Positions 52,796 to 61,165 of a DNA stretch of 64,000 nt are shown one piece after another. This DNA is from Bog-950 sp046329515 (GTDB lineage Bacteria; Bacteroidota; Bacteroidia; Chitinophagales; LD1). Position 1 is the first letter of the stretch, and the number at the start of each line of letters is the position of its first letter. The notes beneath the pieces were generated by a model. That model saw only the letters and a program-made list of their open reading frames with translations. It made no database searches and had not been told where the DNA came from. Where the stretch lies: NCBI GenBank assembly GCA_046329515.1, contig JAXLUM010000004.1, positions 310,001 to 374,000 on the forward strand, written 5' to 3'. Position numbers and translations under genes: made by a program.

Positions 52796-54316
52796 GTGAA
52801 ACCGCTCCTTGTTGCCCTCCTTATTTTCACTTCCGTTGCGTGCTGTGGGCAATATCCTTATGATGCTAAGCGCGATAATATCTGGCTCTTTGGGTATAAT
52901 GATGGCACAAATCCACATCCTTTATTTGGGGTTACCCAGTTAAAATTCGATGCCGATAGCTTTGCAATAAGTAAGGTAGATAGCTTCGCAGATTTCCAAG
53001 AAACCGTTGCTATTGCATGCGACTCAGAAGGTAAATTGCTGTTTTCCACGAATGGAATATGGCTATACGATAGTACTTTTAATAAAACCTTAACAAGTGA
53101 TACGTTAAATCCTGGTTCCTGGGCAGAAGCAAATACAGGTTTAGGATATCCCGTGGTACAAGGGGCTTTAATTTTGAAAAAGCCAGAAAGCAGTAGTTTG
53201 TATTATGTTTTCCATGCTCGTCTTGGCGACAATGGGAGGAGCGAAGGGGTGTATTATACTATTGTTGATATGAGTATTCATTCTGCAATCACCTTAAATG
53301 TCCCAATTGTCAGTAATACAATCCTTGAGAATGGAAAGCTTGCCGCTTGTCGTCATGCAAACGGGAGAGATTGGTGGATATTATTTTGGAAAGCTGGTTC
53401 TAATATGTATAGAAGATTGTTGTTTAATCCTCAAGGGGTTAGTGATTTTGGATGGAGTTCGGTGGGTATACCACTATCTTCTAATCTGGGATTTGGACAA
53501 AACGTATTCTCCCCGGACGGCAGTAAGTATATTCAACATAATATTTACTATTCATATGTTATAGATGTATATGATTTTAATCGTTGCACAGGACAGTTGA
53601 CGAATAATATTCATATAATTGAAAATGATACTTGCTATTCTGGGGGATGCGCAATTTCCCAAGATGGAAAACGTTTATATGTGGCATGCTCACAAGAACT
53701 TTTTCAGTATGATTTGACTTCAAATAATATTCAAAATAGCAGAACCACGGTTGCATTGTGGGACGGTTTTGTCGACCCTGACTTTTCTTTAGGAGCAACT
53801 TATTTTCATCTTTTAGGGCTTACTCCTGACGGTAAAATAATTTGTAACACGCCTAATAGCACCAAGTATCTCCATTCCATTGAATATCCAGATAGCCTTG
53901 GTGCAAGCTGCCAAGTTCAACAACACAATTTAAATTTATTCACTTTTAACTCTGGCACAATCCCCAACTATCCCAACTTTCGTTTAGGGCCTGTTGATGG
54001 CAGCGCTTGCGATACACTGGGCATTGATGTCGGTATACACGAAAACGCAAAAGCGCATTATACTGCCGAGTCAGTTTTACAAGCCTATCCTAACCCTGCA
54101 GCTAACTACTGCAATATTGGTTTTGGAAATACGCTTAAACAGGATGGTGCCTTGATTGTTTACGATTTAAATGGCCGCAAGGTATTTGAAGCAAGCTTAC
54201 AGAAAGCAACCATTGGTTATACCCTTAAAACAGAAGACTACACCAGCGGCCTGTATCTCTGCGTTGTTTATGAAGGCAATACTGAAAAGGGAAGGGTGAG
54301 GTTTGTGAAGGAATAG
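52796..54316 (+). CDS. Secreted protein with T9SS sorting domain, unknown function
   Basis: A 506-aa exported protein (GTG start at 52796; signal of about 21 residues ending CCGQ). The body is propeller-like, with DNIWLFGYNDGTNPHP, KLLFSTNGIWLYDS, NVFSPDGSKYI and CAISQDGKRLYVACS, resembling WD/gliding-motility-associated propellers; the C-terminus is a T9SS type A domain (LQAYPNPAANYCNIGF to KGRVRFVKE). I do not name the family. The central third (about 53280-53760) has higher A+T and different codon choice than its neighbours. An in-frame TTG at 52751 gives a longer, poorer N-terminus. Confidence 0.8.
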   Translation: MKPLLVALLIFTSVACCGQYPYDAKRDNIWLFGYNDGTNPHPLFGVTQLKFDADSFAISKVDSFADFQETVAIACDSEGKLLFSTNGIWLYDSTFNKTLTSDTLNPGSWAEANTGLGYPVVQGALILKKPESSSLYYVFHARLGDNGRSEGVYYTIVDMSIHSAITLNVPIVSNTILENGKLAACRHANGRDWWILFWKAGSNMYRRLLFNPQGVSDFGWSSVGIPLSSNLGFGQNVFSPDGSKYIQHNIYYSYVIDVYDFNRCTGQLTNNIHIIENDTCYSGGCAISQDGKRLYVACSQELFQYDLTSNNIQNSRTTVALWDGFVDPDFSLGATYFHLLGLTPDGKIICNTPNSTKYLHSIEYPDSLGASCQVQQHNLNLFTFNSGTIPNYPNFRLGPVDGSACDTLGIDVGIHENAKAHYTAESVLQAYPNPAANYCNIGFGNTLKQDGALIVYDLNGRKVFEASLQKATIGYTLKTEDYTSGLYLCVVYEGNTEKGRVRFVKE

Positions 54317-54322
54317 ACAAAT

Positions 54323-54405
54323 CTTGTCATCCCGAACGTAGTGAGGGCTCTTAACTTCTTGTTACTTTTAAAGTTAAGATGTCTCGCTCTGCTCGACATG
54401 ACAAG
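54323..54405. repeat. Intergenic CTTGTCAT...ATGACAAG repeat element, copy 2
   Basis: Perfect 8-bp terminal inverted repeats (54323-54330 and 54398-54405) enclose an inner TTAACTT/AAGTTAA pair (54351-54357 with 54371-54377). It directly follows the T9SS gene. Confidence 0.65.
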
Positions 54406-54423
54406 AGCTTTTCTATAATTTGT

Positions 54424-54513
54424 CGTCATGCTGTCCCGAATATTCGGGATTGATTCAGCATCATTTCTAACACAGATTCCGTTCCGAAGCGTCGGAACAA
54501 GCCCGGAATGACG
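54424..54513. repeat. Intergenic CGTCAT...ATGACG repeat element, copy 3
   Basis: Terminal inverted CGTCAT and ATGACG (54424-54429 and 54508-54513). Inside are the perfect 16-base palindrome TCCCGAATATTCGGGA (54434-54449) and a 7-bp hairpin GTTCCGA/TCGGAAC (54481-54498). It is adjacent to copy 2 but has different inner stems. Confidence 0.65.
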
Positions 54514-54546
54514 TGGCTTTTTTTATTAGGAGGCTTGTATTCAAGT

Positions 54547-54595
54547 CCTTCCCTTTGGAAGCCTGCCTGCCGAAGGCAGGGATTTAGGAGGGGTT
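54547..54595. repeat. Intergenic nested-hairpin repeat, copy with CCTGCC stem
   Basis: A CCTTCCC...GGAAG frame, then a CCTGCC/GGCAGG hairpin with a GAA loop, then GATTTAGGAGGGG. Same order as copies 1 and 2 with another inner stem. It ends 15 bases before tsaE. Together with the two elements before it, repeats fill most of 54317-54610. Confidence 0.55.
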
Positions 54596-54610
54596 GTTTA
54601 TTTTCACCCC

Positions 54611-55039
54611 GTGAAGCAATTGGAAATCTCCCTTATAAGCATTAACGAACTGCCCTCGGTAGCTAAAAGCATATTACGCTTTACTGAAGGCCGCCGAATA
54701 TTTGCTTTTGAGGCAGAGATGGGAGCCGGCAAAACCACGCTGATAAAAGAGATTTGCCGCCAGTTGGGCTCGCAGGATAGCTTTAGCAGCCCAACTTTTA
54801 GCATAGTAAATGAATACGCAATAGCCGGCGCCGTAGAACGCATTTACCATATAGACCTTTACCGCCTTAAAAATGCTGAAGAGGCCATGGACCTTGGCCT
54901 GCAGGAATACCTTAACGGGCAGGACTACTGCTTTATAGAATGGCCCGGTTTAGCCAAGGAGCTTTTGCCTGCCGAAACCGTCAATATCCACATTAAAACC
55001 GAGGGGAATATTAGGAATGTGTCTATCTTTATGAATTAA
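54611..55039 (+). CDS. tsaE: tRNA threonylcarbamoyladenosine biosynthesis ATPase TsaE
   Basis: An ATPase that drives the TsaD-TsaB-TsaE cycle making t6A37 in tRNAs reading ANN codons. The 142 aa have the Walker A AEMGAGKTTLIKEI, the FSSPTFSIVNEY switch, HIDLYRLKNAEEAMDLGL and FIEWPGLAKELLP. Start is GTG at 54611. It is followed 12 bases later by ald, an arrangement I recall from other Bacteroidota. Confidence 0.94.
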   Translation: MKQLEISLISINELPSVAKSILRFTEGRRIFAFEAEMGAGKTTLIKEICRQLGSQDSFSSPTFSIVNEYAIAGAVERIYHIDLYRLKNAEEAMDLGLQEYLNGQDYCFIEWPGLAKELLPAETVNIHIKTEGNIRNVSIFMN

Positions 55040-55051
55040 TTACCCATACAG

Positions 55052-56278
55052 ATGGCCGAGAAGAAAAAAAGCGAGTTTGAAGGCATAGTAACCAAACTGG
55101 GCCTGCAACCAATGGAGAGCCCCACTATGGTGGCTGCCAGAAGGGCCAAACTGTTTATTGGCATACCTAAAGAAAGAAGTTTTCAGGAACACCGCATTGG
55201 GCTAACCCCTGAAAACGTACGGACGTTAATGGCTAACGGCCACCGCATTTTAATTGAGCGCGGTGCCGGTAATGATTCTCATTTTTCCGACAATAATTTT
55301 TCAGAGGCAGGCGCTGAAATAACGGAGAGTGCAGAGGAGGTTTTTAAGGCCGACGTAATAATTAAGATTGCCCCTCCATCGCTTGATGAAATTGAGCTGA
55401 TGCAGAATAACCAAACCCTTATTTCTCCCTTGCATTTGCCTACTCTTAAAAAGGAGTATATGCAAAAGCTGATGAAGAAGAAGGTAACGGCCCTTGCTTT
55501 TGAATATACTAATGATGATGCGGGGCGTTTCCCTTTTGTGCGCGCCATGAGTGAAATTGCGGGGAACAGTGTAATTCTATTAGCCGCTGAATATTTAAGC
55601 AATGCCAACCAGGGTAAGGGAATACTATTAGGTGGTATTAGCGGTGTGCCGCCTGCCAAAGTGGTTATACTGGGCGCAGGCGTAGTAGGCACATTTGCGG
55701 CCCGCGCAGCTATGGGCCTTGGCGCTATTGTTTCTGTTTTCGATAACAACGTATTTAAACTGCAGCGCCTGCAGGAGAAGATAAGCGCCCGCATTTTTAC
55801 CAGTACTATCTCGCCGGCTATACTGGAACAGGAACTGCAAACCGCTGATGTGGCCATAGGCGCTATACATTCCAAAAAAGGTCGTACGCCTGTAATTGTT
55901 ACAGAGGATATGGTTAGCAAAATGAAACCGGGCAGTGTGCTTATTGATGTAAGTGTGGACCAGGGCGGTTGTTTTGAAACTTCAGAGATTACCTCGCATG
56001 CGCAGCCTACCTTTAGCAAATACGATGTAATACATTACTGCGTGCCTAATATACCTTCACGCGTATCGCGCACGGCTTCTTATGCGTTTTCAAATATTCT
56101 TACCCCCATACTGTTACGCTGTGGCGATTTAGGCGGAATGAAGGGGCTTTTGTATGATGATGCAGGAATAAGAAACGGCATTTATCTGTATAAAGGCAAC
56201 CTTACCAATGAAAACCTTGCTGCTATGTTTAGTTTAAAGCACAGCAACCTGGAGTTGCTGTTTGCCACTAACCTGTAA
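55052..56278 (+). CDS. ald: Alanine dehydrogenase
   Basis: NAD-dependent deamination of L-alanine to pyruvate and ammonia, or the reverse. The 408-aa protein has the AlaDH/PNT N-terminal motif GIPKERSFQEHRIGLTPENV, the Rossmann motif VVILGAGVVGTFAARAAMGLG, a DNNVFKLQRL loop, VLIDVSVDQGGCFETS and YCVPNIPSRVSRTASYAFSN. It has a roughly 35-residue N-terminal extension relative to classic AlaDH. There is no proton-pump membrane part, so it is not a transhydrogenase subunit. Confidence 0.93.
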   Translation: MAEKKKSEFEGIVTKLGLQPMESPTMVAARRAKLFIGIPKERSFQEHRIGLTPENVRTLMANGHRILIERGAGNDSHFSDNNFSEAGAEITESAEEVFKADVIIKIAPPSLDEIELMQNNQTLISPLHLPTLKKEYMQKLMKKKVTALAFEYTNDDAGRFPFVRAMSEIAGNSVILLAAEYLSNANQGKGILLGGISGVPPAKVVILGAGVVGTFAARAAMGLGAIVSVFDNNVFKLQRLQEKISARIFTSTISPAILEQELQTADVAIGAIHSKKGRTPVIVTEDMVSKMKPGSVLIDVSVDQGGCFETSEITSHAQPTFSKYDVIHYCVPNIPSRVSRTASYAFSNILTPILLRCGDLGGMKGLLYDDAGIRNGIYLYKGNLTNENLAAMFSLKHSNLELLFATNL

Positions 56279-56387
56279 CAGGCTCCCTACTTGGCTTTTT
56301 ATATCTTATTTTGCGACAACTATTTAGGTCTTTTGTATTGTCCAGTTCTCCTTGTTTAAGTTAGTTTTATCTAATTGTTATAGAATT

Positions 56388-56798
56388 ATGAATGAAATCC
56401 GCTTTTCGCTAACAACCGCCTTTTTCTCTCTGCTTGCCTTAGGGCTTGTAGGCGTGTCCTCTTGTGCTAAAGACCCCGGAACAGGAGGCCTTGCTTCCAT
56501 TTCGGGCAGAGTGTATGCATATGATTACAACACCTATAATGAGTTAGTAGATTCCGGCTACCTGGCCGATGAAAACGTTTACATATCCTACGGTGACCAT
56601 ACCACTGTAGATGATAATGTTAAGACCAATTATAATGGTGAATTTAAGTTTGAGTGGTTACAGAAAGGGGATTATAGCCTGTGGGTTTACACCAAGTGCG
56701 ATAGTTGCACCCTTGGCCAGGATTACGTAATGCAAAAAGTAACTATTACAAAGCGTAAGGAAAATGCAGTGCTTCCTGAATTTGTAATTAAAAAGTAA
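56388..56798 (+). CDS. Lipoprotein with Ig/SpaA-like domain, first gene of the VTC cassette
   Basis: A 136-aa lipoprotein (signal with lipobox VSSC, Cys26) and one beta-sandwich domain of the carboxypeptidase-regulatory/SpaA kind: ASISGRVYAYDYNT, NYNGEFKFEWLQKGDYSLWV, KCDSCTLGQDY. The ATG at 56388 is chosen over an upstream in-frame TTG at 56352. The stop lies three bases before the VTC-domain gene. I infer it belongs to the same envelope function as the following genes. Confidence 0.78.
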   Translation: MNEIRFSLTTAFFSLLALGLVGVSSCAKDPGTGGLASISGRVYAYDYNTYNELVDSGYLADENVYISYGDHTTVDDNVKTNYNGEFKFEWLQKGDYSLWVYTKCDSCTLGQDYVMQKVTITKRKENAVLPEFVIKK

Positions 56799-56801
56799 GA
56801 A

Positions 56802-57587
56802 GTGGATTTACACTACCAGCATTACAAGCAAAAAGTAGAAGAGACATTGGGTAGCTTTAAGCATTTAACGCTTAAGGAACTGGATAATGTACAGATGCTG
56901 AACAGGGTGGATACAAAATTTGTGTTCCACATAAACCAGTTTTGCGAAATACTGGAAGAGATAAAGGAAAACTACCTGGTGCTTGAAATTGACGGCAAGC
57001 GCATGTTTGATTATGAGAGTATCTATTTTGATACCGATAACTACGACCTGTATAAGTTTCACCACAACGGCAAGTTAAACCGCCTTAAAGTGCGCTACCG
57101 CAAATATTTAGATAGCGGCCTTTGTTATTTTGAGGTGAAATATAAGATTAAAGGTAACCGTACCGATAAAAAGCGCCTGAAGCAGGAAGACTATAAGCAT
57201 GAATTAACCGAACAGGAACATGCCATTATACAGCACAGCTACCTGGATGTACAGGGCCTTAAGGAAAAAATGGTGATTTGCTTTACACGCATTACACTGG
57301 CTAATAAGAATTTTAAAGAGCGCCTTACGCTGGACCTCAACATCCTCTTCGATAATTTTAAGGATAAGAAGGTGTTTCCGGAGTTAGTAGTAGCCGAAAT
57401 TAAAACAGACAAAACGGCTATAGGCAGCCCCATTGTAAACTCCTTTAAGCGCCGCCATTTTGAGGAAATAGGCTTTAGCAAATACGCTACCGGCGTAGCT
57501 ATGCTTGAGGATATTAAGAGCAACAATTTTAAACCCAATTTTATAAGAATAAACCGGATAATTAAGAATGGAAACGGAAGTAATTGA
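56802..57587 (+). CDS. Polyphosphate polymerase (VTC) domain protein
   Basis: A 261-aa soluble protein of the TTM/VTC superfamily, which builds an eight-stranded tunnel for polyphosphate synthesis in yeast Vtc4. Visible: NRVDTKFVFHINQF at the start, FDTDNYDLY, KLNRLKVRYRKYL (basic strand), CYFEVKYKIKG (EVK metal/phosphate strand), the acidic VAEIKTDK near 200 and FSKYATGVAML. Start is GTG at 56802. It overlaps the DUF4956 gene by 20 bases. In other bacteria VTC and DUF4956 genes are paired, often with CotH or surface genes; activity on polyphosphate is inferred. Confidence 0.88.
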   Translation: MDLHYQHYKQKVEETLGSFKHLTLKELDNVQMLNRVDTKFVFHINQFCEILEEIKENYLVLEIDGKRMFDYESIYFDTDNYDLYKFHHNGKLNRLKVRYRKYLDSGLCYFEVKYKIKGNRTDKKRLKQEDYKHELTEQEHAIIQHSYLDVQGLKEKMVICFTRITLANKNFKERLTLDLNILFDNFKDKKVFPELVVAEIKTDKTAIGSPIVNSFKRRHFEEIGFSKYATGVAMLEDIKSNNFKPNFIRINRIIKNGNGSN

Positions 57588-58269
57588 AATAGCCAAGGGA
57601 TCGAAGGATATTTTTACAGCCATGGCAGCGCATTGGGGCCTGGCTGCAAGTGCGGCAGCTTACCTTGAGTTTTTTATGCGCTATGGGCTTAACCTTTTGG
57701 CCATAGTAATTATTGTGCGCATGATTTATTATCCGCGCCATAAAAACCGCGAGTTCCTGTTTACCTTCTTTTTATTCAACACGGTAAACTTCTTAATCTG
57801 TTTATTGCTTAGCAGCGCTAAGCTTAAAATGGGGTTTGCTTTCGGCCTGTTTGCCATCTTCTCCATTCTGCGTTATAGAACAGTTACAGTGCCCATACGC
57901 GAAATGGGTTACTTTTTTATAAGCGTAACTATTGGCTTAATTAATGCACTGGCCGTTTTAGATGATGGTGTTGCGTTAAGCATATTACTGGTGGCTAATG
58001 CCGTAATAATTGGTTTGGTGTTGTTGTTGGATAGCAGCTCAAGTTTACAACACGAGAATTACAAAACCATTAATTACGAGCGTATAGACTTAATAAAGCC
58101 TGACCTACGCGAGCAGATGATAGAGGATTTAAAAAATCGTACAGGGCTGCCTATTCATAAAGTGGAAATCGTAAAAATTGATTTCCTGCGCGATGTGGCA
58201 AGAATAAACGCCTTTTATCTTTCAACACAAAACGAGTCCACTACCATGGGTATGGATGACGATGATTAG
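57568..58269 (+). CDS. DUF4956 domain-containing membrane protein
   Basis: A 233-aa membrane protein with four to five helices in the N-terminal 150 residues (YGLNLLAIVIIVRMIYY, FLFNTVNFLICLLL, FGLFAIFSILRYR, YFFISVTIGLINALAVL, ILLVANAVIIGLVLLL) and a cytoplasmic C-terminal ferredoxin-like region with VEIVKIDFLRDVARINAFYL. The conserved RYRTVTVPIREMGYFFI loop marks DUF4956. It is translationally overlapped by the VTC gene. Likely the membrane partner of the VTC domain protein. Confidence 0.88.
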   Translation: METEVIEIAKGSKDIFTAMAAHWGLAASAAAYLEFFMRYGLNLLAIVIIVRMIYYPRHKNREFLFTFFLFNTVNFLICLLLSSAKLKMGFAFGLFAIFSILRYRTVTVPIREMGYFFISVTIGLINALAVLDDGVALSILLVANAVIIGLVLLLDSSSSLQHENYKTINYERIDLIKPDLREQMIEDLKNRTGLPIHKVEIVKIDFLRDVARINAFYLSTQNESTTMGMDDDD

Positions 58270-58297
58270 CATTCCAATTCTCTTATAACTAAACAGC

Positions 58298-61165
58298 ATG
58301 AAACAGTTTTTTGTATCCTTAGGGGTATTGCTGGCATTTTCAGCCGGTGCCCAACAACTAAACCAGGTTTGGGTAAATAATTATAATGGCGCAGGCGATT
58401 ACTCCGATAAGGCGGTAGACATGGTAACTGATGCCTCGGGTAACATTTATTATGGAGGCTATACAACCTCTAACGGTAATCACGATTACCTTACGGTTAA
58501 GCTAAACTCTTCCGGCGATACACTTTGGACACGCACATATAACGGCACCAATAACTCAGAGGATGAGGTTAAAGCTATTGCCGTTGACGGTTCAGGAAAC
58601 GTATATGTAACGGGTTATGCATCCGGCACCTTTGGTGATGACTATGTTACCATTAAGTATAACAGTTCAGGTGCTCAACAATGGGTTGCTATTTACAATA
58701 GTGCGTTTAACGAAGATGACGTTGCTAATGATGTAGCGGTTGATGGTAACGGTAATGTTTATGTTACAGGCGCCAGCGCACAGGATGCTGACGCTTTGAA
58801 TAACGACTACGCAACGGTTAAGTATAACTCTTCAGGTGCACAGCAATGGGCAGTGCGTTACGATGGCTTTGGTTTAGCTAACGATGAAGCCAAACGCATA
58901 ATTTTAGATAATGCCGGCAACCCTATTATTACGGGCCAGTCTGACAACGGAAGTGATGATGATTGGATTACACAAAAACTAAACCCTGCTAATGGTGGTG
59001 TAAGCTGGACCAACACTGTAGACTATGGTAAAAACGACCGACCTTCGGATATGACCATTGATGCCAACAATGTGGTATACATTGCAGGAAGAACCAAGGC
59101 TACTAATTACGACCTGGCCGTACGCAAAATTGATGCCTCCGGCGCAACGGTTTGGACTAAGTTTTTCCAGGGTACGGATGATGACCGTGCAACTTCAATT
59201 GCCGTTGATGCTTCAGGAAACGTGTATGTAACCGGTATTACGGATATTGATGCCAACCCGCTTGTTTACGATTACAACTTTATTACGCTTAAATATAACA
59301 GCGTTGGTACACAGCAATGGTTAAAGACCTTTAATGGTTCAGCCAACGGCTCTGATGAGTCAGCAAAAGTTTTAGTGAACAATGGCTTTGTTTATGTGGC
59401 AGGCCAAACCTTAAGCACTACAACCAATAATGATTATGCACTACTGAAATATGATTCAGCGGGTACAATTGTGTTCAGTAAAACATTTGATGGTGGTGTA
59501 AATGGTGACGATGATGGACAATGCCTTGCGCTGCTAAATGGTGAGCCTGTAATTGGCGGTTTAGCATTTGTTACAACCAACAATGCCAACGCTGTTGTAG
59601 TTAAATATGATGGCTCAGGAAACATAGTGTGGAACAAGGGCTATAACGGAAGCGGCGATAACAATGATGTGGCTAACAGAATTGTGGTTAATGGAGACGG
59701 CAGTGCTGTAATTGCGGGTTCTTCGGTTAACTATAAAGAGGATAAAAACTTTTTGGTTAGTAAAATTGATGGTAGCGGAAACACCGCCTGGACCAAAACT
59801 ATAACAGGTACTTCAGGCTTAAGCCCTGATGAAGCTGTGGATGTAAAAACAGATGCATCAGGTAATGTGTACGCTACGGGCTTTGTGAAGGATAGCGCCG
59901 AAAGCTATAATTTTTGCACTGTAAAGTATGATGCCGGCGGCACTCAAACCTGGTTAAGCAAATACAATAAAGTTAGCGAGAGCGATAAAGCTGTGGCCCT
60001 GGGCTTAGACGGCAGCAACAACGTTTATGTAGCCGGACGTTCTGATGTAGATTCTACTACTGTTACCAATTATGATTTTGTAATAGTTAAATACAACAGC
60101 AATGGTACGCAGGCCTGGGCGCAATCTGCCAACGCAGGCAATGCAGATGAGGCACCTGTAGCAATGGCTGTTAGCAATGCAGGTAATGTGTATGTTACAG
60201 GCCGAACCACTACCGTAACAAATGATGATTTCCTGACTGTAAAACTCAATAATGCCGGTGCAATACAATGGCAAAAGCAACTGGGCTTTGACCATGACGA
60301 CCGTAATGAGGCAGTTTTGCTTGATGCTTCAGAAAACTTATATATCTGCGGCAGAAGTGAAGACGCTGCTAATCATTTTAACGGCATACTGGTTAAATAC
60401 AATTCTAATGGAGATACACTTTGGACCCGTTGGTTCCCCGGCCAAAATAATGGCGCTGCCCGTTTCGATGCTATGGCGTTCGATTCTTTAGGTAATGTGT
60501 TTGTAGTTGGTAATACCGACCCCGATGGAGATACTGCTACCGTTAATAATGACTACCTTGTAGCTGTTTACGACATTAATGGCGGTCTTTTATGGGATAC
60601 TACCTGGAGCCATTCTTCAACCTCGGCCGACGAAGCAAAAGGCGTTAGTTGCAGTGGCAGCTATATGTATGTAACCGGCGAAAGTAATTATGGCAGCGGT
60701 GCTGCAGAAAACTACAACTACGTAACCCTTCAGTATTCAATGCAAGGTGGTGAATTAGCAATGGCTGCTTATGACCAGAGCGGCGTTAATGATAAAGCCC
60801 GTGCAATTGGCACATTGGGTACTTCCGTTTATGTAGCAGGAGAAAGTACCGGTAATGGTACGCAGTATGATGCAGTCGTAGTTCGTTACGACATTGTATC
60901 AGGATTAACTGAGGTTACTACGCAACAACTTAATGCTTATCCAAATCCTTTCTCCTCTTCAGTAAAAGTTTCTTTTACCGAAGTGCAATACGATGCTGTA
61001 GTTCAACTTATGGATGTAAGCGGCCGCGTTATGCGTAGCTACTCGCTTAATAATACTAACAGCTTAACCGTTAACCGAGGTAGTTTACCTGCAGGTATTT
61101 ACTTTTTGCGTTTAACTACAGAAGAAGGTAGACAGCTTGGCATAACCAGAATTGTTGCAGAGTAA
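58298..61165 (+). CDS. Giant SBBP-repeat beta-propeller protein with T9SS sorting domain
   Basis: A 955-aa secreted protein: signal peptide (about 18 residues, SAGAQ), then about 17 tandem SBBP repeats of 45-55 residues, recognisable by the recurring DASGNVYVTG ... DYVTIKYNSSGAQQW pattern (residues 30-850), and a T9SS type A sorting domain (LNAYPNPFSSSVKVSF to GITRIVAE). Such propellers bind surface ligands; no enzymatic motif is seen. It follows the DUF4956 gene by 28 bases on the same strand, so it may be its secreted partner. Confidence 0.87.
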   Translation: MKQFFVSLGVLLAFSAGAQQLNQVWVNNYNGAGDYSDKAVDMVTDASGNIYYGGYTTSNGNHDYLTVKLNSSGDTLWTRTYNGTNNSEDEVKAIAVDGSGNVYVTGYASGTFGDDYVTIKYNSSGAQQWVAIYNSAFNEDDVANDVAVDGNGNVYVTGASAQDADALNNDYATVKYNSSGAQQWAVRYDGFGLANDEAKRIILDNAGNPIITGQSDNGSDDDWITQKLNPANGGVSWTNTVDYGKNDRPSDMTIDANNVVYIAGRTKATNYDLAVRKIDASGATVWTKFFQGTDDDRATSIAVDASGNVYVTGITDIDANPLVYDYNFITLKYNSVGTQQWLKTFNGSANGSDESAKVLVNNGFVYVAGQTLSTTTNNDYALLKYDSAGTIVFSKTFDGGVNGDDDGQCLALLNGEPVIGGLAFVTTNNANAVVVKYDGSGNIVWNKGYNGSGDNNDVANRIVVNGDGSAVIAGSSVNYKEDKNFLVSKIDGSGNTAWTKTITGTSGLSPDEAVDVKTDASGNVYATGFVKDSAESYNFCTVKYDAGGTQTWLSKYNKVSESDKAVALGLDGSNNVYVAGRSDVDSTTVTNYDFVIVKYNSNGTQAWAQSANAGNADEAPVAMAVSNAGNVYVTGRTTTVTNDDFLTVKLNNAGAIQWQKQLGFDHDDRNEAVLLDASENLYICGRSEDAANHFNGILVKYNSNGDTLWTRWFPGQNNGAARFDAMAFDSLGNVFVVGNTDPDGDTATVNNDYLVAVYDINGGLLWDTTWSHSSTSADEAKGVSCSGSYMYVTGESNYGSGAAENYNYVTLQYSMQGGELAMAAYDQSGVNDKARAIGTLGTSVYVAGESTGNGTQYDAVVVRYDIVSGLTEVTTQQLNAYPNPFSSSVKVSFTEVQYDAVVQLMDVSGRVMRSYSLNNTNSLTVNRGSLPAGIYFLRLTTEEGRQLGITRIVAE

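Noticed and set aside
54317..54610. A small RNA gene or tRNA in the repeat cluster
   Set aside because: The palindromes belong to three separate repeat elements and no cloverleaf or known RNA could be folded by eye.
58298..61165. Repeat-in-toxin or CRISPR-like tandem repeats
   Set aside because: The repeats are degenerate 45-55-residue protein modules of a propeller, not DNA repeats.
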